64,000 nt of DNA, from assembly GCA_018292915.2 (NCBI GenBank), contig JACVVK020000313.1, positions 588,501 to 652,500 on the forward strand. The letters run 5' to 3'. The DNA is from Batillaria attramentaria. Taxonomy: Eukaryota; Mollusca; Gastropoda; Batillariidae. The translations under genes and the position numbers were made by a program. Each line of letters opens with the position of its first letter. The stretch's first letter is position 1. This document shows positions 52,856-64,000 of the stretch, piece after piece. The notes beneath the pieces were generated by a model, which did no database searches, was not told the origin of the DNA, and worked only from the letters and a program-made list of their open reading frames with translations.

Positions 52856-55360
52856 GGAAGGTTCTGCTGTGTGCGTGGTGTGTGTATGCAGTCAATCAGC
52901 TTAGGAAGGAAATCCGTCTCTTTTTCTTTTCTTTTTTTTTTTTTTCTTTTTGGTTCAACGTCATCTTTTTCGTCGTATCATGACCATCATACAGGAAAAA
53001 AAAAAAACATCATCTTCCATACGGTACGAAAACTAAATTACTTTGACTTTGAAATGCGCGCCGTCGTTCGGGAAACTTTCTGACCTGAACTGTCTTCAGA
53101 TCGTCAAGAGTTGAAGGTCTGACTGGGATCACATTTTGACGAACTCGTTTCCACGGTCTTCTGGTGGGTTTTCTCCGCTACTGTTACGTCCATCGTCTGT
53201 TTCGTGTTCGTATTTGTGGAATTTGATTTAACTCTGCAAAAAAAGGATTTACCTAAGCAGATAGAACGCATCGACGAATCTCTACAGGATGTTTAGGGTC
53301 TAATACTGCATGATCCTAGGGCTTGTCATCTGTTTCAAGTTCTAACACACTTTCAATGGACGAAACATGTGACTCAGATTTTGTATCTCCGCCAAATTTT
53401 CTCGCGAGTCTTGCACGGGATCTCACGAGCAGGTTCCGAGGTCGACCCTCTGTTCAAGCTGTGTACATGCTGAAGGAAGTTCCTGGCAAATCATGCCGTT
53501 CATGACGGTCTTCGTGACGTTCTCGTCATCATCGACGAGGTGCAGATCCGTACCATGCGTGAGATCATCTGAAATCGGTGTTCTTTGTGGCACTGGGATG
53601 CGCTGTCTCCTGACACACTCAGGATCTTCTTGTCTTGGAGAGTCTCGTCCAAAGTCTTCAAGGATCGTCATTGACTTCCAGAAGGACATTCACTTCTTCT
53701 GCTCTGAAGTTCTCTAAACTCTTTAAAACGAAAAGAAAAGGTCCATCGTCTTGTGCTGTTCCGAGAGCCAGTAACGTCGGTCGTTGGATGCACGTAGACC
53801 ATCTTTATATTCCACTATCGCTAGGTTTTACGGCAATTATTTTGAATTATACCCCAACGGAGTGAGATATTCAGAATATTCCAGATGCTTTCGTCAATGC
53901 CAGATTTCGTACATGCATGCATGCATGTACTTTGCACTGGCCTCATTTCTACACGTTTTTTAAAGCTTATACGTCAGTTCAGTTCAGTTCAGTTCAGTTC
54001 TGAACTTTTTTGTCTGAGAAACGCAGATTTTTTTTTCTTTTGGTTTGTCTTTGTACTGACCTGAGGACGAATGAAAGAGGGGTAGATTTGCTTATATGCG
54101 TAGTAGCAAACAGTAACACCGACAGCGTAAACATTTTCTGTTGCTTGTGCTTCAAGTTGAAAACACAGATCCACCGAAGACGAGAGATCTGCTGCGCTCT
54201 TGCAAAGCGGGTCTGCTGTCTTTGGTTCCACCCCGGTATGCAGTCTGGCTGTTTTACAAAATGAATGGTCTCCCCACGCAAGAATTGCTTTCAGTGCATA
54301 AGGCCCGTAGTTCGATTTTGTGTTTTAGCCAATGTTGCAATGGTTTGCTTTTATGCAGAGTGATACTTTGTCGGCTGCCGAATTCTGCGCAGGAAACAAA
54401 CATTGGATTTTTTCCGTCAAGTTAACGACTGCTAATCTTCTACGTGTTCCCCTGTTTTTAAACAACCCTGAGCTTGCTTAACTCTTTTAACAAATGTATA
54501 TTAAGGCTACCGTGTTGTAACACAAGAGAAGATCGTTGCTAGTGATATATTCATTTTGTTGGTTTTGTATTTGTTTTGTTTGTTTTCTTTCTGTTGTTTT
54601 TTTCCCCTCAGGAAATTAGCCTTCAGTTGACAAACAGAGCGCTCTTGTGGAGTCTCCACTTAACATAAACGGACTGTATATAATTGTCGAAAGAGTCTGG
54701 GTAATAATTTAAACAGTTGTCAAATTCTTCGAAAATATTAAACTCTATAGGACGAAAACAGACCAACACAATATCTTAGTTTCACCCAATTTCCGATTGT
54801 CCCGTCCTTGATGTTAACAGTGCTTGGTGAAAATACTACGCCAAACCGCAGAATACCAGTGTTGACTTTTTAAAACGAGCTAATTATAACAATATGTGCT
54901 GAGCACTTTTTTTTTTTTTTTTGGTCGACACGGAGGACCGCAGGTCCATCTGCATGGACACACATTGCTGATACTTGAGTGCTGGACACTCAAGTTAAGG
55001 AAAATGTGTTTTGCGTATACTTTTGTTTTCCTTAAAAAAAAATATTGCACCGCGCGTTCGGGATCTTGGCTTGAAAAGTGCATTAATTTGTCGTTCACCC
55101 ACTCTCGTCAGTTCGGAAAATACTTAGTGAGTGTTACGCTGGTATCTTTGTTTTCATATTTCCACTTTCTTTTTTTAAAAATAATTTGTGGATAGTGTAT
55201 GTCATTTGTAGATCTAACGTCTCTGACGTTATATATATAAAAAAAAAGAAACAAACTATCGATGGGCCTACCAGTGAGACATATTAAAGTTCTCTTTGCG
55301 ATCTTAGCAAGTACTCCTTACAGGAGATCGGTGGGTGTAAATGTGCACATCAAAACTCAA
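52856..55360 (+). other. Sequence after the TNF stop, likely 3' UTR at least in part
   Basis: T-rich just after the stop (52918-52950), then unique sequence with few simple repeats. ATTAAA, a weak polyadenylation signal, occurs at about 54738 and 55284, and (CAGTT)5 at 53974-54000. Short frames on both strands have no motif. Where the transcript ends cannot be decided from sequence. Confidence 0.4.
53909..53930. repeat. Perfect 22-bp palindrome
   Basis: GTACATGCATG followed by its exact reverse complement, no spacer. The core is (ATGC)n. Confidence 0.9.
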
Positions 55361-55364
55361 GTCA

Positions 55365-55432
55365 CAAGTGACTTGTTCTGGCAAGTGACTTGTTCTGGCA
55401 AGTGACTTGCTCTGGCAAGTGACTTGCTCTGG
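55365..55432. repeat. 17-bp minisatellite, four copies
   Basis: CAAGTGACTTG(T/C)TCTGG repeated four times without gaps, with a partial unit at each edge. CAAGTGACTTG is itself nearly palindromic. Confidence 0.95.
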
Positions 55433-55913
55433 CACTTCACAGTGTTCAAGAGACACCGTTCTAGCACTTTCGGCTGTATACAAGAGACAGTCGTGCTTAA
55501 CGTGCTGTTTGTGCTTGTGTTCACGTGTTCTTTTGTGAGAGGAACTTGGCAGGTGTAAAGTGTAATTCATTAACACACTCGCACCGTGTGTTTGCACTGG
55601 ACTTTTTTGAGACTCGTCGAACGAGAACAAACACCCTCTGCACTCAAAGTGTTAAAAAGGAGATCATGGTTCATATTATTGCTATATTTTGTGATCGAGA
55701 CTTGAGCAAAATGTACTTTGCATCGCACTCGACTTTTTTCCTTTTGGAGGAATTACACTGTAAAGTTGCCTCAAACACACTTTGCATCGCTTTGTTGAAC
55801 AGTGTTCTGTGGCAAACTTCAGAAACATTGAAAGTCTTGTGCCCTGTGTTTCACTGTGTGGAACAGAGGTGTTTTGTCTCAGAGGCACTCGCATCGTAGC
55901 ACCGGATCCTAAT
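55433..55913. other. Unique sequence
   Basis: A small TTAA-bounded segment at about 55571-55652 has weakly matching ends (see rejected items). No gene. Confidence 0.45.
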
Positions 55914-56215
55914 TCTGTGGAGGTATCATGCCTCAGCGACGTCTTCACCGAACAATACTCTGTGGAGGTATCGTCCCTCAGCAGCGTTCGCAACGGGCGA
56001 TGTTTCATGGAGGTGTCCTGCCTCAACGACATTTTCACGGAGCGATATTCTGCGGAGGTACCATACCTCATCAACATCAGCACAGGGCAATGGTCTGTGG
56101 AGGCCTTATGCCTCAGCGACGTTTTTACAGATGTTCTGTGGAGGTATCGGGGAGGTATCATGCGTCAGCGACATCAGCGCAACGCGGTGCACTGTGGAGG
56201 TACCAGACGTTAACG
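55914..56215. repeat. 45-bp minisatellite, about six diverged copies
   Basis: 'tctgtggaggtatcatgcct', 'cagcgac' and 'ttcacagagcgata'-like sequence recurs at 55914, 55959, 56004, 56049, 56094 and 56135 (periods 45, 45, 45, 45, 41), plus a decayed unit to 56215. As 45 is a multiple of three, several frames stay open and give 15-residue repeats on both strands: + strand 115 codons at 55928-56275 with (M/V/L/I)PQ(R/Q)R and CGG, - strand 159 codons at 55682-56161 with SLRHDTSTE. No start or splice context supports translation. Confidence 0.9.
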
Positions 56216-57867
56216 ACAGTCGTAGTGGAAAATGTCCCGCAGTTACAGCGTAATGTGTACTGCGGAGAAAAATAACACATTTGATACACGCACCCTGAGA
56301 AATTGTGTGTTCCGTCGCAAGTGTTCTGAAAGTTCCACATGCTCTATCCAGCACCGAATTTACCATATAGATTCATTCAAGTTATAACAAACAAACAAAA
56401 ACAAAAAAAGAACTGCTTCGATGTGACTCTGTGTTCACAAAAACTTAATCGTGTCATACACGTGACTCATAGATCCATACTGAATTCCCCTGATCCTAGG
56501 TGTGTTGAATATCATATCATGTTATATATATATATATATATATATATATGTTTGTTAAAATATGCTATGTTAATAAGCGGAAATGTGTGTGTGTATGTAT
56601 GTATCATGCTGCTATCTCCAAATATTCTCCAGCTTGCAAGGGTACCCGGGGTTCAACTGTGTCTCTTGCCTTTGGTCTCAACCGTGTATAAGTCTGTGCA
56701 TCAGCCATGTGAAAGCTGTGCGTCAACCGTGCATACGTTGTGCATCCACTGCGTTTAAGGAGTGCATGTTGTTGTTTTAAATTGCGCGCGTGTGATATCA
56801 GCTTGTTTCGATTCGGAGTGATTCGCCATCTTTCTCTCAGCTCATCTGTCTGAATGCGCACGCGGAAATTCCGTTTTCATTTTCATATGCGTGCGTGGAT
56901 AAGACTTAACTCTCTCTCTCCATGCTGAGGTTCCCGCCATTTTGGGCCCCTCACATTCACAATACTCGGCTGCAGAGGTGCTATTTACGGGATCTCCAAC
57001 TTTCTAGGTTTATTCGCAGTCATGAAATCATAAAGTGCGGAACTAAATATAGCGCTTGCAAAACGGGTTCCTACCAATCGAAGGGAAACAACCATAATTC
57101 GAGGGTTGCCTGCCTTGTCTGTCTCCTTTCTATCTATAATTATGGAGAAACCGTTTTCACACTGAGGCAACCTTTGAATTGTGTAAACTAGCATGCTACT
57201 GGGGGAAAACTCAGCATAGAGAGAGTTAAAGAGTGCTGATCAAATTCATGGCTCTCAAAAACTTTTACCTGACGACTGTAGATTACATGCAGACGCACAT
57301 CTGAAAGTTCTTCCGCCTTTTTTTTTTATTCTCGCGAGATCTTGCGAGATCATGATCCTAGCGTTACAGTAATGAGAACCAGGCTTAGGAAAACCTTTAA
57401 TCAGCGTGTACGAAAATTGCGTACTGCGAAGCGGCGCGTGTCTGATCAGGGTTTCATTTGTTTCTGCAGAATATTCCAGGTAAATAGTCGACAGCGGTGA
57501 CGTGGCATCCCTTTGGCGAACACGTTTTATCTTTAATCTTTAATATCGGCATTTTCTGCAGAAAGAAGGAGTAGATTATCTCTTGGTAAGATGCTGTAAA
57601 GAGGTACGGTTTTCCGAGGGGGAAACCGGCTAATTTTCTTCAAGTGAAATTTACCCATGGTTTAGCGTTTGAACTGGCCTCTTGTGATTTTGTCTCGGAC
57701 TTTTTATGCCCAGGTTCGAGAAATCTACAGATGACTGCATATCTTTAGGATAATTTAAGCGAGTTTACAATCCCTTTTCGGCAAGGAACTTGTCGGTTAG
57801 AAATTTTTGTAACGTGCCAGGAAGGGGCTGGAACGTATGTGTTTATTTAGGAGTAACGTATTGGGCG
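56216..57867. other. Unique sequence with (TA)n
   Basis: (TA)n at 56522-56549. The rest is AT-rich, with no exon recognised. Possible continuation of the 3' UTR or flank. Confidence 0.45.
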
Positions 57868-58065
57868 CTTCAACCGTTCCTTTTCTCGGAATATTATTCC
57901 ATTCTTCAATCAGTCTCGTTCTCTCGATTTCACTTATGACATCATAATGATGTCTAATTATGATTGGTCGCTTCAGCCATTGCTTGTGTTGGAATATTCC
58001 GTTCTTCAGTCAGTCTCGTTCTCTCATGCAGCCTCGATTTCACTCATGACATCATAATGATGTCA
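57868..58065. repeat. Tandem duplication, about 100 bp, each with a palindromic end
   Basis: Units 57868-57954 and 57970-58065 share 'cgcttca.cc.tt.ct', 'ggaatatt', 'ttcttca.tcagtctcgttct' and end in GACATCATAATGATGTC, a perfect 17-base palindrome (8-base arms). The second unit has a 9-base insertion. Confidence 0.9.
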
Positions 58066-58598
58066 TCGCAATTTCCGAACAAAAGTCTTGATAATAAAGG
58101 ATGTAAGTGAGACCTACTATCCTGATACTTGCGGAAGAATACATGTGCGGTGCCGTTGTCATTTTCATGTTTACCAGTAATGTCATAACTCTGTTATCGT
58201 GCGTCATGTATCAAGCGCGTCATCACCATTTCTGACGTCATAATAATCTCTATCCACGCCCAAAGCGCAAAGCATATGATAACTGCCATCCTTTCGCCTG
58301 CAAAAATGTAATATCTGTATATTTTTGCATATGTATGCCAGCAGTATGTATTATCAAGTGTTATTTGTGCTTGTCCGTCGAGTTTGCATAGTGTGACCCC
58401 ATCGCAGTTCATCCGACAAATTCATCCATGTAATTCATCCATGTCCGTGTACCGTATCATAAATTCGTCTTATATTGGTTCGTGTAATTTATGCATTTAA
58501 TTAACATTTGTAGTTACAGATGTGTTGTTTTTAGTTGTCCAAATACGATACTGTGATGATCGTTGTTCTATAGAAAAGGTTTATGGGGATTTCTGTCC

Positions 58599-58603
<5 letters not shown>
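58066..58603. other. Unique sequence
   Basis: AATAAA at 58093-58098 and a TGACGTCA at about 58231. No gene. Confidence 0.45.

Positions 58604-58643
<40 letters not shown>
58604..58643. repeat. (CT)n microsatellite
   Basis: 40 bases of (CT)n. Confidence 0.95.
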
Positions 58644-58646
<3 letters not shown>

Positions 58647-59608
58647 TTCCTCCCTCACATGCACATCAGCTTTCAGATTGCGACTGGCGCCAGTATACGT
58701 GTAACATCATTTACCATTCTCTGCGGAACATAAGGGACTAAACTCAGCACTGACTGCACCCCCCCCCCCACCCTCCCCACTATTCAAAGGAAAAAGAAAA
58801 CTAAACAATTCTTTGATTTATCTCTGTGAAGACACGCTGGCTTTGGTAAAGGAAAAAAATCATCTTGTGCAGTCGGTTGAAAATGGAAATTCCCTATGGA
58901 GTTCTGTCCCTTTAATCCACAAGCGTCACATCTGTCATCAGTTCTGATTCTCTGATTCCTAAGGCCGTCGGGCACGTGGACAGAAGTCGACCTATCTTAG
59001 CGCAGTCGCCGCCCGCGATTGTTGGTTTATACTACATCCAGCCTGTTCTAGCCGCACCATGGCTTGTGCTGATTGGCTGCTGGCCGACAGGAGAGCTCGA
59101 TACGAGAAAATACATAATAGAGACAGGTTCAGATAGGCCCGTTCCTGCCTGCGTGTCCGATCACCCTTAGATCGACAGAAGACAAACGTGCTCGGGAGGC
59201 AAATTCTTACGCATCGAGTCGCCATTATTTTCGCGGAAATCATTTTGTGTAGAACCCTTGCATTTGTGAATTGCCACCCCCTACTACGTATGCAAGGCTT
59301 CGACGGCTGTGCTGAATGCGTGTAAGAGAGAATCAAACACCATAGTTCTTCTCCGGCGATGTGTTCGATGCATTGTTGAATGTTTGATATTTTTCTTTTC
59401 TTTTCTTTTTTTAATCGGCCGAGGGGGACAATCTCTTGCTTGCAAACTGTAGCTTAGCTTTGTGAGACACGTTTGCGTGTGTCAGGAGTGGCGGTTGTGT
59501 TGTTTTCTGACCGTCTAGATAACTTGTGTGATACTCAAGATGTGTGCGAGAGGTTGGTTTGATTTGAGTGGAATGAGCTCCTGAGATGCAGGAGGGAGGG
59601 AGAGAGAG

Positions 59609-59612
<4 letters not shown>
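58644..59612. other. Unique sequence
   Basis: C run 58759-58768. A 114-codon - strand frame (58992-59336) has no motif. No gene. Confidence 0.45.
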
Positions 59613-59689
<77 letters not shown>

Positions 59690-59730
59690 GCGTGCGTGCG
59701 TGCGCGCGTGCGTGCGTGCGTGCGTGCGTG
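59613..59730. repeat. (GT)n(GCGT)n compound
   Basis: (GA)n lead-in, (GT)n to about 59670, then (GCGT)n with CGCG interruptions to 59730. Confidence 0.95.
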
Positions 59731-60588
59731 ACAAAGAATTATCGATGATAACCATTTCGCTATCAATTGTGATTTTTCTCTGGTTTTCTTTTGTTGGTGC
59801 TTGTTGCTAATATAGCGTGATTTTTTGTTCTTACTAATAATAAACAGTTCGCTAGCTGTTAGTGTTACTCTTAATTTTCGTGTTTTTAGCGAGAATCGTT
59901 TCAAATGGTGATGTGCTTTTATTTCAGATGATTTTATTAAGATGAAAAGTACTGAAGTTTTAACGTTTAGTGAATCTGTTTTCCTCTCTGAGTGACCTGC
60001 TTTGGGGCAAAAGGGATTGAAGTTGTGTTAAAAAAAAAAAAAAAAAACTTAGCTAAGCGGCTTTAATTTTCAGAACGTTACGAGCAGAAAACGTCTTTCG
60101 AACAAATTGAAAACTGTTGCACATTCTGAATGAAAACAAGACAAACTAAAGACCGCTAACAAGTCTGCTTCTTACAGATTTCTGTTTTTTAATCGGCGCA
60201 AAATTTTCCGACATGAATTCTTGTGCCGAATGCAACCAGCTATTCTTTGGTTGCGATGGGTGTATGTTCGCGCTGAATTGTCTACCTTGCTTTGAGATCG
60301 CGCAGAATTATCTACCTTGGTTTGAAATTTGATGCCAGCGTATGGCGGTAATATCTGGTATGCTTGATATTTTATGTCAGGGTGTTTTCAACCAAAGCAG
60401 GGCTCAGTTAACATCGTAGTGACTTCTAGAGCTGCGCGTCTTTGTAGTATAAGTGGTAAAGTATGTATTCAAACCATATCTAACCGTAGTTCATGTAATG
60501 GTTTATTTGTTTTGCTCACATCCAGAATGATAAGGAGAAAAGACACATAGAATGCTGATGTTCAAATGCTGTTCGCGTCTTGAGTATA

Positions 60589-60589
<1 letters not shown>
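59731..60589. other. Unique AT-rich sequence
   Basis: AATAAA at 59839-59844, poly-A 60030-60047. 'cgctgaattgtctacctt' / 'cgcagaattatctacctt' repeats at about 60270 and 60300. No gene. Confidence 0.45.

Positions 60590-60662
<73 letters not shown>
60590..60662. repeat. (GT)n microsatellite
   Basis: About 70 bases of (GT)n, followed by (GTT)n and (TTTG)n. Confidence 0.95.
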
Positions 60663-60665
<3 letters not shown>

Positions 60666-60877
60666 GTTGTTGTTGTTTGTTTGTTTGTTTTTTCCGTCTC
60701 TGTCAAATCATTTTTCTCATTGTTTGCATGCTTTGGTAATGAAGTATGTTTACTGACTACGTTTGGAGAATAACTGAGTTATTGCCTCTGCCACTTTCTA
60801 TCTACATACCGCAAAACAGTTTTTGATTTTTCGTTTGTTTTGTTTGTTTTGTCAAGTATGAATACCCTGTCACTGTG

Positions 60878-60951
60878 TCGAACATATGGGTTACGTGGTG
60901 GAAAAGGACGTTAAACTCCCAAACACCCACCCCCACCCTCGAACATATGGG
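60878..60951 (+). mobile_element. Severely truncated main-family SINE with 13-bp target-site duplication
   Basis: 'tcgaacatatggg' at 60878-60890 and 60939-60951 encloses only 48 bases: 'ttacgtggtggaaaaggac', 'gttaaactcccaaacaccca' and a C-rich end. The flanks match exactly, so this is a young insertion. Confidence 0.95.
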
Positions 60952-61344
60952 CTCTTCCTTTTTTGTTCAACTTTTGTTTCTGTTTTTGAGTTGGTTACAA
61001 ACCTTACGGATACAGCGCTATTGCGTACTGGCAGGGTTTCGCTTACATTTCTGAACTTCTTTTAGGTGTGCTCACAAGTTTTACTTCATTTTATCGTTAT
61101 TCTTTCGCTTAGCTTTTTCAAAATACACGGCAAATTGGCAAATTGTTTCTGTTCAGAAATGTCTTACGGTGTTTAAGACTTTTTTTTTTTCTTCTTCATC
61201 CCTTCTCTCTTTTCGTTTGACATTTGTTGTTTTTGTCGTTGTTACATTGAAGCTTGTAATATGTGAACTTGAAGCTGCGGCAATTTTGAATAAACATGTG
61301 ATATTTTTGTAAAAATAATGGATGCGTTTGTCTTCGTGTGGTGC
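60952..61344 (+). other. Unique sequence with possible transcript end
   Basis: T-rich, 3'-UTR-like sequence. See the candidate polyadenylation signal. Confidence 0.4.
61289..61294 (+). terminator. Candidate polyadenylation signal AATAAA
   Basis: AATAAA followed within 30 bases by 'gtgatatttttgtaaaaa'. The sequence before it lacks simple repeats and looks UTR-like, and a long microsatellite zone begins just after it. It might end the TNF transcript (3' UTR of about 8.4 kb), but earlier signals at 54738, 55284, 58093 and 59839 are equally possible. Confidence 0.25.
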
Positions 61345-61361
61345 GAGAGAGAGAGAGAGAG

Positions 61362-61423
<62 letters not shown>

Positions 61424-61441
61424 ATAATAATAATAATAATA
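61345..61441. repeat. (GA)n(GT)n(ATA)n compound
   Basis: (GA)n 61345-61365, (GT)n to 61419, (ATA)n to 61441. Confidence 0.95.
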
Positions 61442-62467
<1,026 letters not shown>

Positions 62468-62473
<6 letters not shown>

Positions 62474-63190
62474 TTCACACGCTATCAGCGTGCACTGGGT
62501 GGACTGCGCTGCCGGCCTGGAGGTGAACAATACACAAAGCGCGATAGCGCCCGGTCAGCGGCGGTTGGCTGGCGTGGCGTGGGAAAAAACCAGGGCCGTG
62601 TTCTATTCACTGGCATGGAGAGCCGATTTGAACTGGCTGGGAGTGGATTTTACTGGCTGGCGAGCAAAATTCGTCACGTCTGACAGAACACCCACCCACC
62701 CACCTCCTCACCCACTCACTGCAAAGCTCAACGCCTCATGTAACAAAAAAAAAATTACACACAAAAAAACCCGAACCCTACCTACTACTCTTGCATGATC
62801 GACAGACTCATCATTACGCGTGAGCAGACAAACGAGACAGCCGACGAAAACAAACTAGCCTTGACAGTGAAATGTGTATCCGCCGAGTCTGCGCGTCTGT
62901 CTCGGTGCTAACAAATGAGGAGGAATGAGCGACGTGTTATGAAACATGACCCCAGAGTCAACAGTCAAAGCCCTCTGTGTTTTCGTTTTCTGACTTCGTC
63001 CGGTGCAAACGAGGTCATGCACGTGCACCGTTTGCGCTGTACTACGTCATTTTTCGTGTGCCGTGTGTGTGTGTGCCACTTTTGCCACTGAGTCGCCGGT
63101 TGTCACAGTTTAAGTGAAATTATTTTCTCAATATTACGAAATCTGGCTTGTTTGGGTTCGGTTTGGTTTGCTTTGATTTGTTTTGTTTGT
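62468..63190. other. Unique sequence
   Basis: GC-richer near 62500-62600. ACCC repeats 62689-62715. No gene. Confidence 0.5.
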
Positions 63191-63420
63191 CTCGTGTCGT
63201 GTCGTGTCGTGTCGTTGCGTGTCGTTGCGTTGCGTTGCGTTGCGTCGCGTTGCGTTGCGTTGCGTTGCGTGGCTCTGCGTCGCGCCGCGTCAGGTATCAG
63301 TTTCGTGTTTGCTGTTGTTGTTATTGTTGCTGTTGTTGTGTTTGTCTGTTGCTGGTTTTTTTGTCTGTTTGTTTGTTTGTTTGTTTGTTTGTTTGTTTGT
63401 TTGTTTGTTTTGGTTTGGTT
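63191..63420. repeat. Pentanucleotide (GTGTC/GTTGC)n, (GTT)n and (TTTG)n
   Basis: GTGTC and GTTGC/GTCGC units at 63191-63292, GTT-rich sequence to 63345, and (TTTG)n at 63361-63410. Further T/G-rich sequence continues to about 63535. Confidence 0.95.
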
Positions 63421-63544
63421 TGGTTTTGGTTTGGGCTTTTTCAAGTTGCTTGTTTGGTTGGTTGGGGTTTGTTTCATTGTTTGTTTGTTGTTGTTGTTTT
63501 TGATTTTTTTGGCGGGGTGTTGTTGTTGGTGTGGTTTTACGAAC

Positions 63545-63940
63545 AATTGCTACTTCAGCTCTGACTGGCCTACCTCAACCTCCACTGAGGACAACAACCT
63601 TGCCATAAAAATATGCACGCAAACAGTCTCTCATCACCTATGGTGTTCGTGCCTACAGCCACAGACATGCTTCCCGATGCTCCTACCTGGAACTGCAGAC
63701 ATGTTTTTCACTGACCACACACAACTGACGGCAGTTGGCTTTGGAAGAGTGATGCACGGAATTCCAGACATTGACTGCATTGATCTGCCGGCTGTTTGGC
63801 CATAAGGTCCTGTTGTTCTAAAGCAGTTAACATTGACGGAAACTATTAGTTCACGCATGAAAACGCCCATTCTCAAGATTTCTTTCGACCATACTGACTG
63901 ATGACACTCACCCCTTGAGGACTGAGTTTGACGACCGACG
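63545..63940 (+). other. Unique block, weak coding possibility
   Basis: After 'gctacttcag' (possible acceptor, 63559) one frame stays open to a stop at 63803-63805. Its peptide includes MFFTDHTQLTAVGFGRVMHG and PDIDCIDLPAVWP. The polypyrimidine tract is poor and I recognise no domain. A - strand frame overlaps (63634-63876). Confidence 0.15.
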
Positions 63941-63949
63941 TATCGAGTA

Positions 63950-64000
63950 GTGGTTAGTTAGTTAGTTAGTTATTTAGGGCTTAACGCCGCGCATATCGAG
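63950..64000 (+). repeat. (GTTA)n and start of a probable interspersed element
   Basis: (GTTA)n followed by 'tttagggcttaacgccgcgc' at the window edge. The short tetranucleotide run joined to a specific sequence looks like an element terminus. Cut off by the window. Confidence 0.4.

Noticed and set aside
55571..55652. TTAA-bounded mini-MITE
   Set aside because: Ends share only TTAACAC and then diverge. The similarity is too short to separate from chance.
63152..63805. 217-codon + frame at the right end
   Set aside because: The first two thirds are GTGTC/GTT/TTTG repeats. Only the last 80 codons are ordinary sequence, and they show no domain.

Overview
This window is animal nuclear DNA. It has spliced coding exons with GT/AG boundaries, introns of up to tens of kilobases, no operons or bacterial gene signals, very dense dinucleotide microsatellites ((CA)n, (GA)n and compounds), poly-G/C runs, tRNA-derived SINEs and small inverted-repeat transposons. 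A mollusc, probably a marine gastropod, fits best. That rests on general resemblance of the repeat landscape and on the TNF ligand; nothing in the window fixes the species.

The one gene I recognise with confidence is a TNF-superfamily ligand on the + strand. Its last coding exon (52422-52855) carries nearly the whole TNF-homology domain and ends in a natural stop. The exon before it (51694-51801) carries the start of the domain, including the strand-A motif PAAHLMG, behind a serine-rich stretch. A 37-base candidate exon at 19311-19347 has strong splice sites and a compatible phase, which would make the intervening intron about 32 kb. No membrane-anchor exon was found, so the 5' end is missing or unrecognised. 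About 8 kb of fairly simple-repeat-poor sequence follows the stop, with a candidate polyadenylation signal at 61289, and may be a long 3' UTR.

Two weaker coding candidates lie on the - strand: a 75-codon possible terminal exon at 7681-7908 behind a good acceptor, and an open frame of about 300 codons at 43435-44322 inside the large TNF intron. I recognise neither.

Layout: 1-19.3 kb is repeat-rich sequence upstream of or within the gene, with two MITEs, several SINEs and the - strand exon candidate. 19.3-51.7 kb is the putative giant intron, holding most SINEs, several tandem arrays, a TTAA-flanked MITE, an inverted-repeat element, an array of ETS/CRE-like sites and the long - strand frame. 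51.7-52.9 kb holds the two TNF-domain exons, separated by a 620-base intron containing a 99-base hairpin MITE. 52.9-61.3 kb is the putative 3' UTR or flank, with a 17-bp and a 45-bp minisatellite. 61.3-64 kb is a dense microsatellite zone.

The mobile elements are the most informative non-coding content. The SINEs look modular: at least three tRNA-like heads share one 3' tail, and one head also occurs with a different body. Truncated copies flanked by target-site duplications point to LINE-driven insertion. No reverse transcriptase or transposase reading frame was found, so all elements appear non-autonomous.
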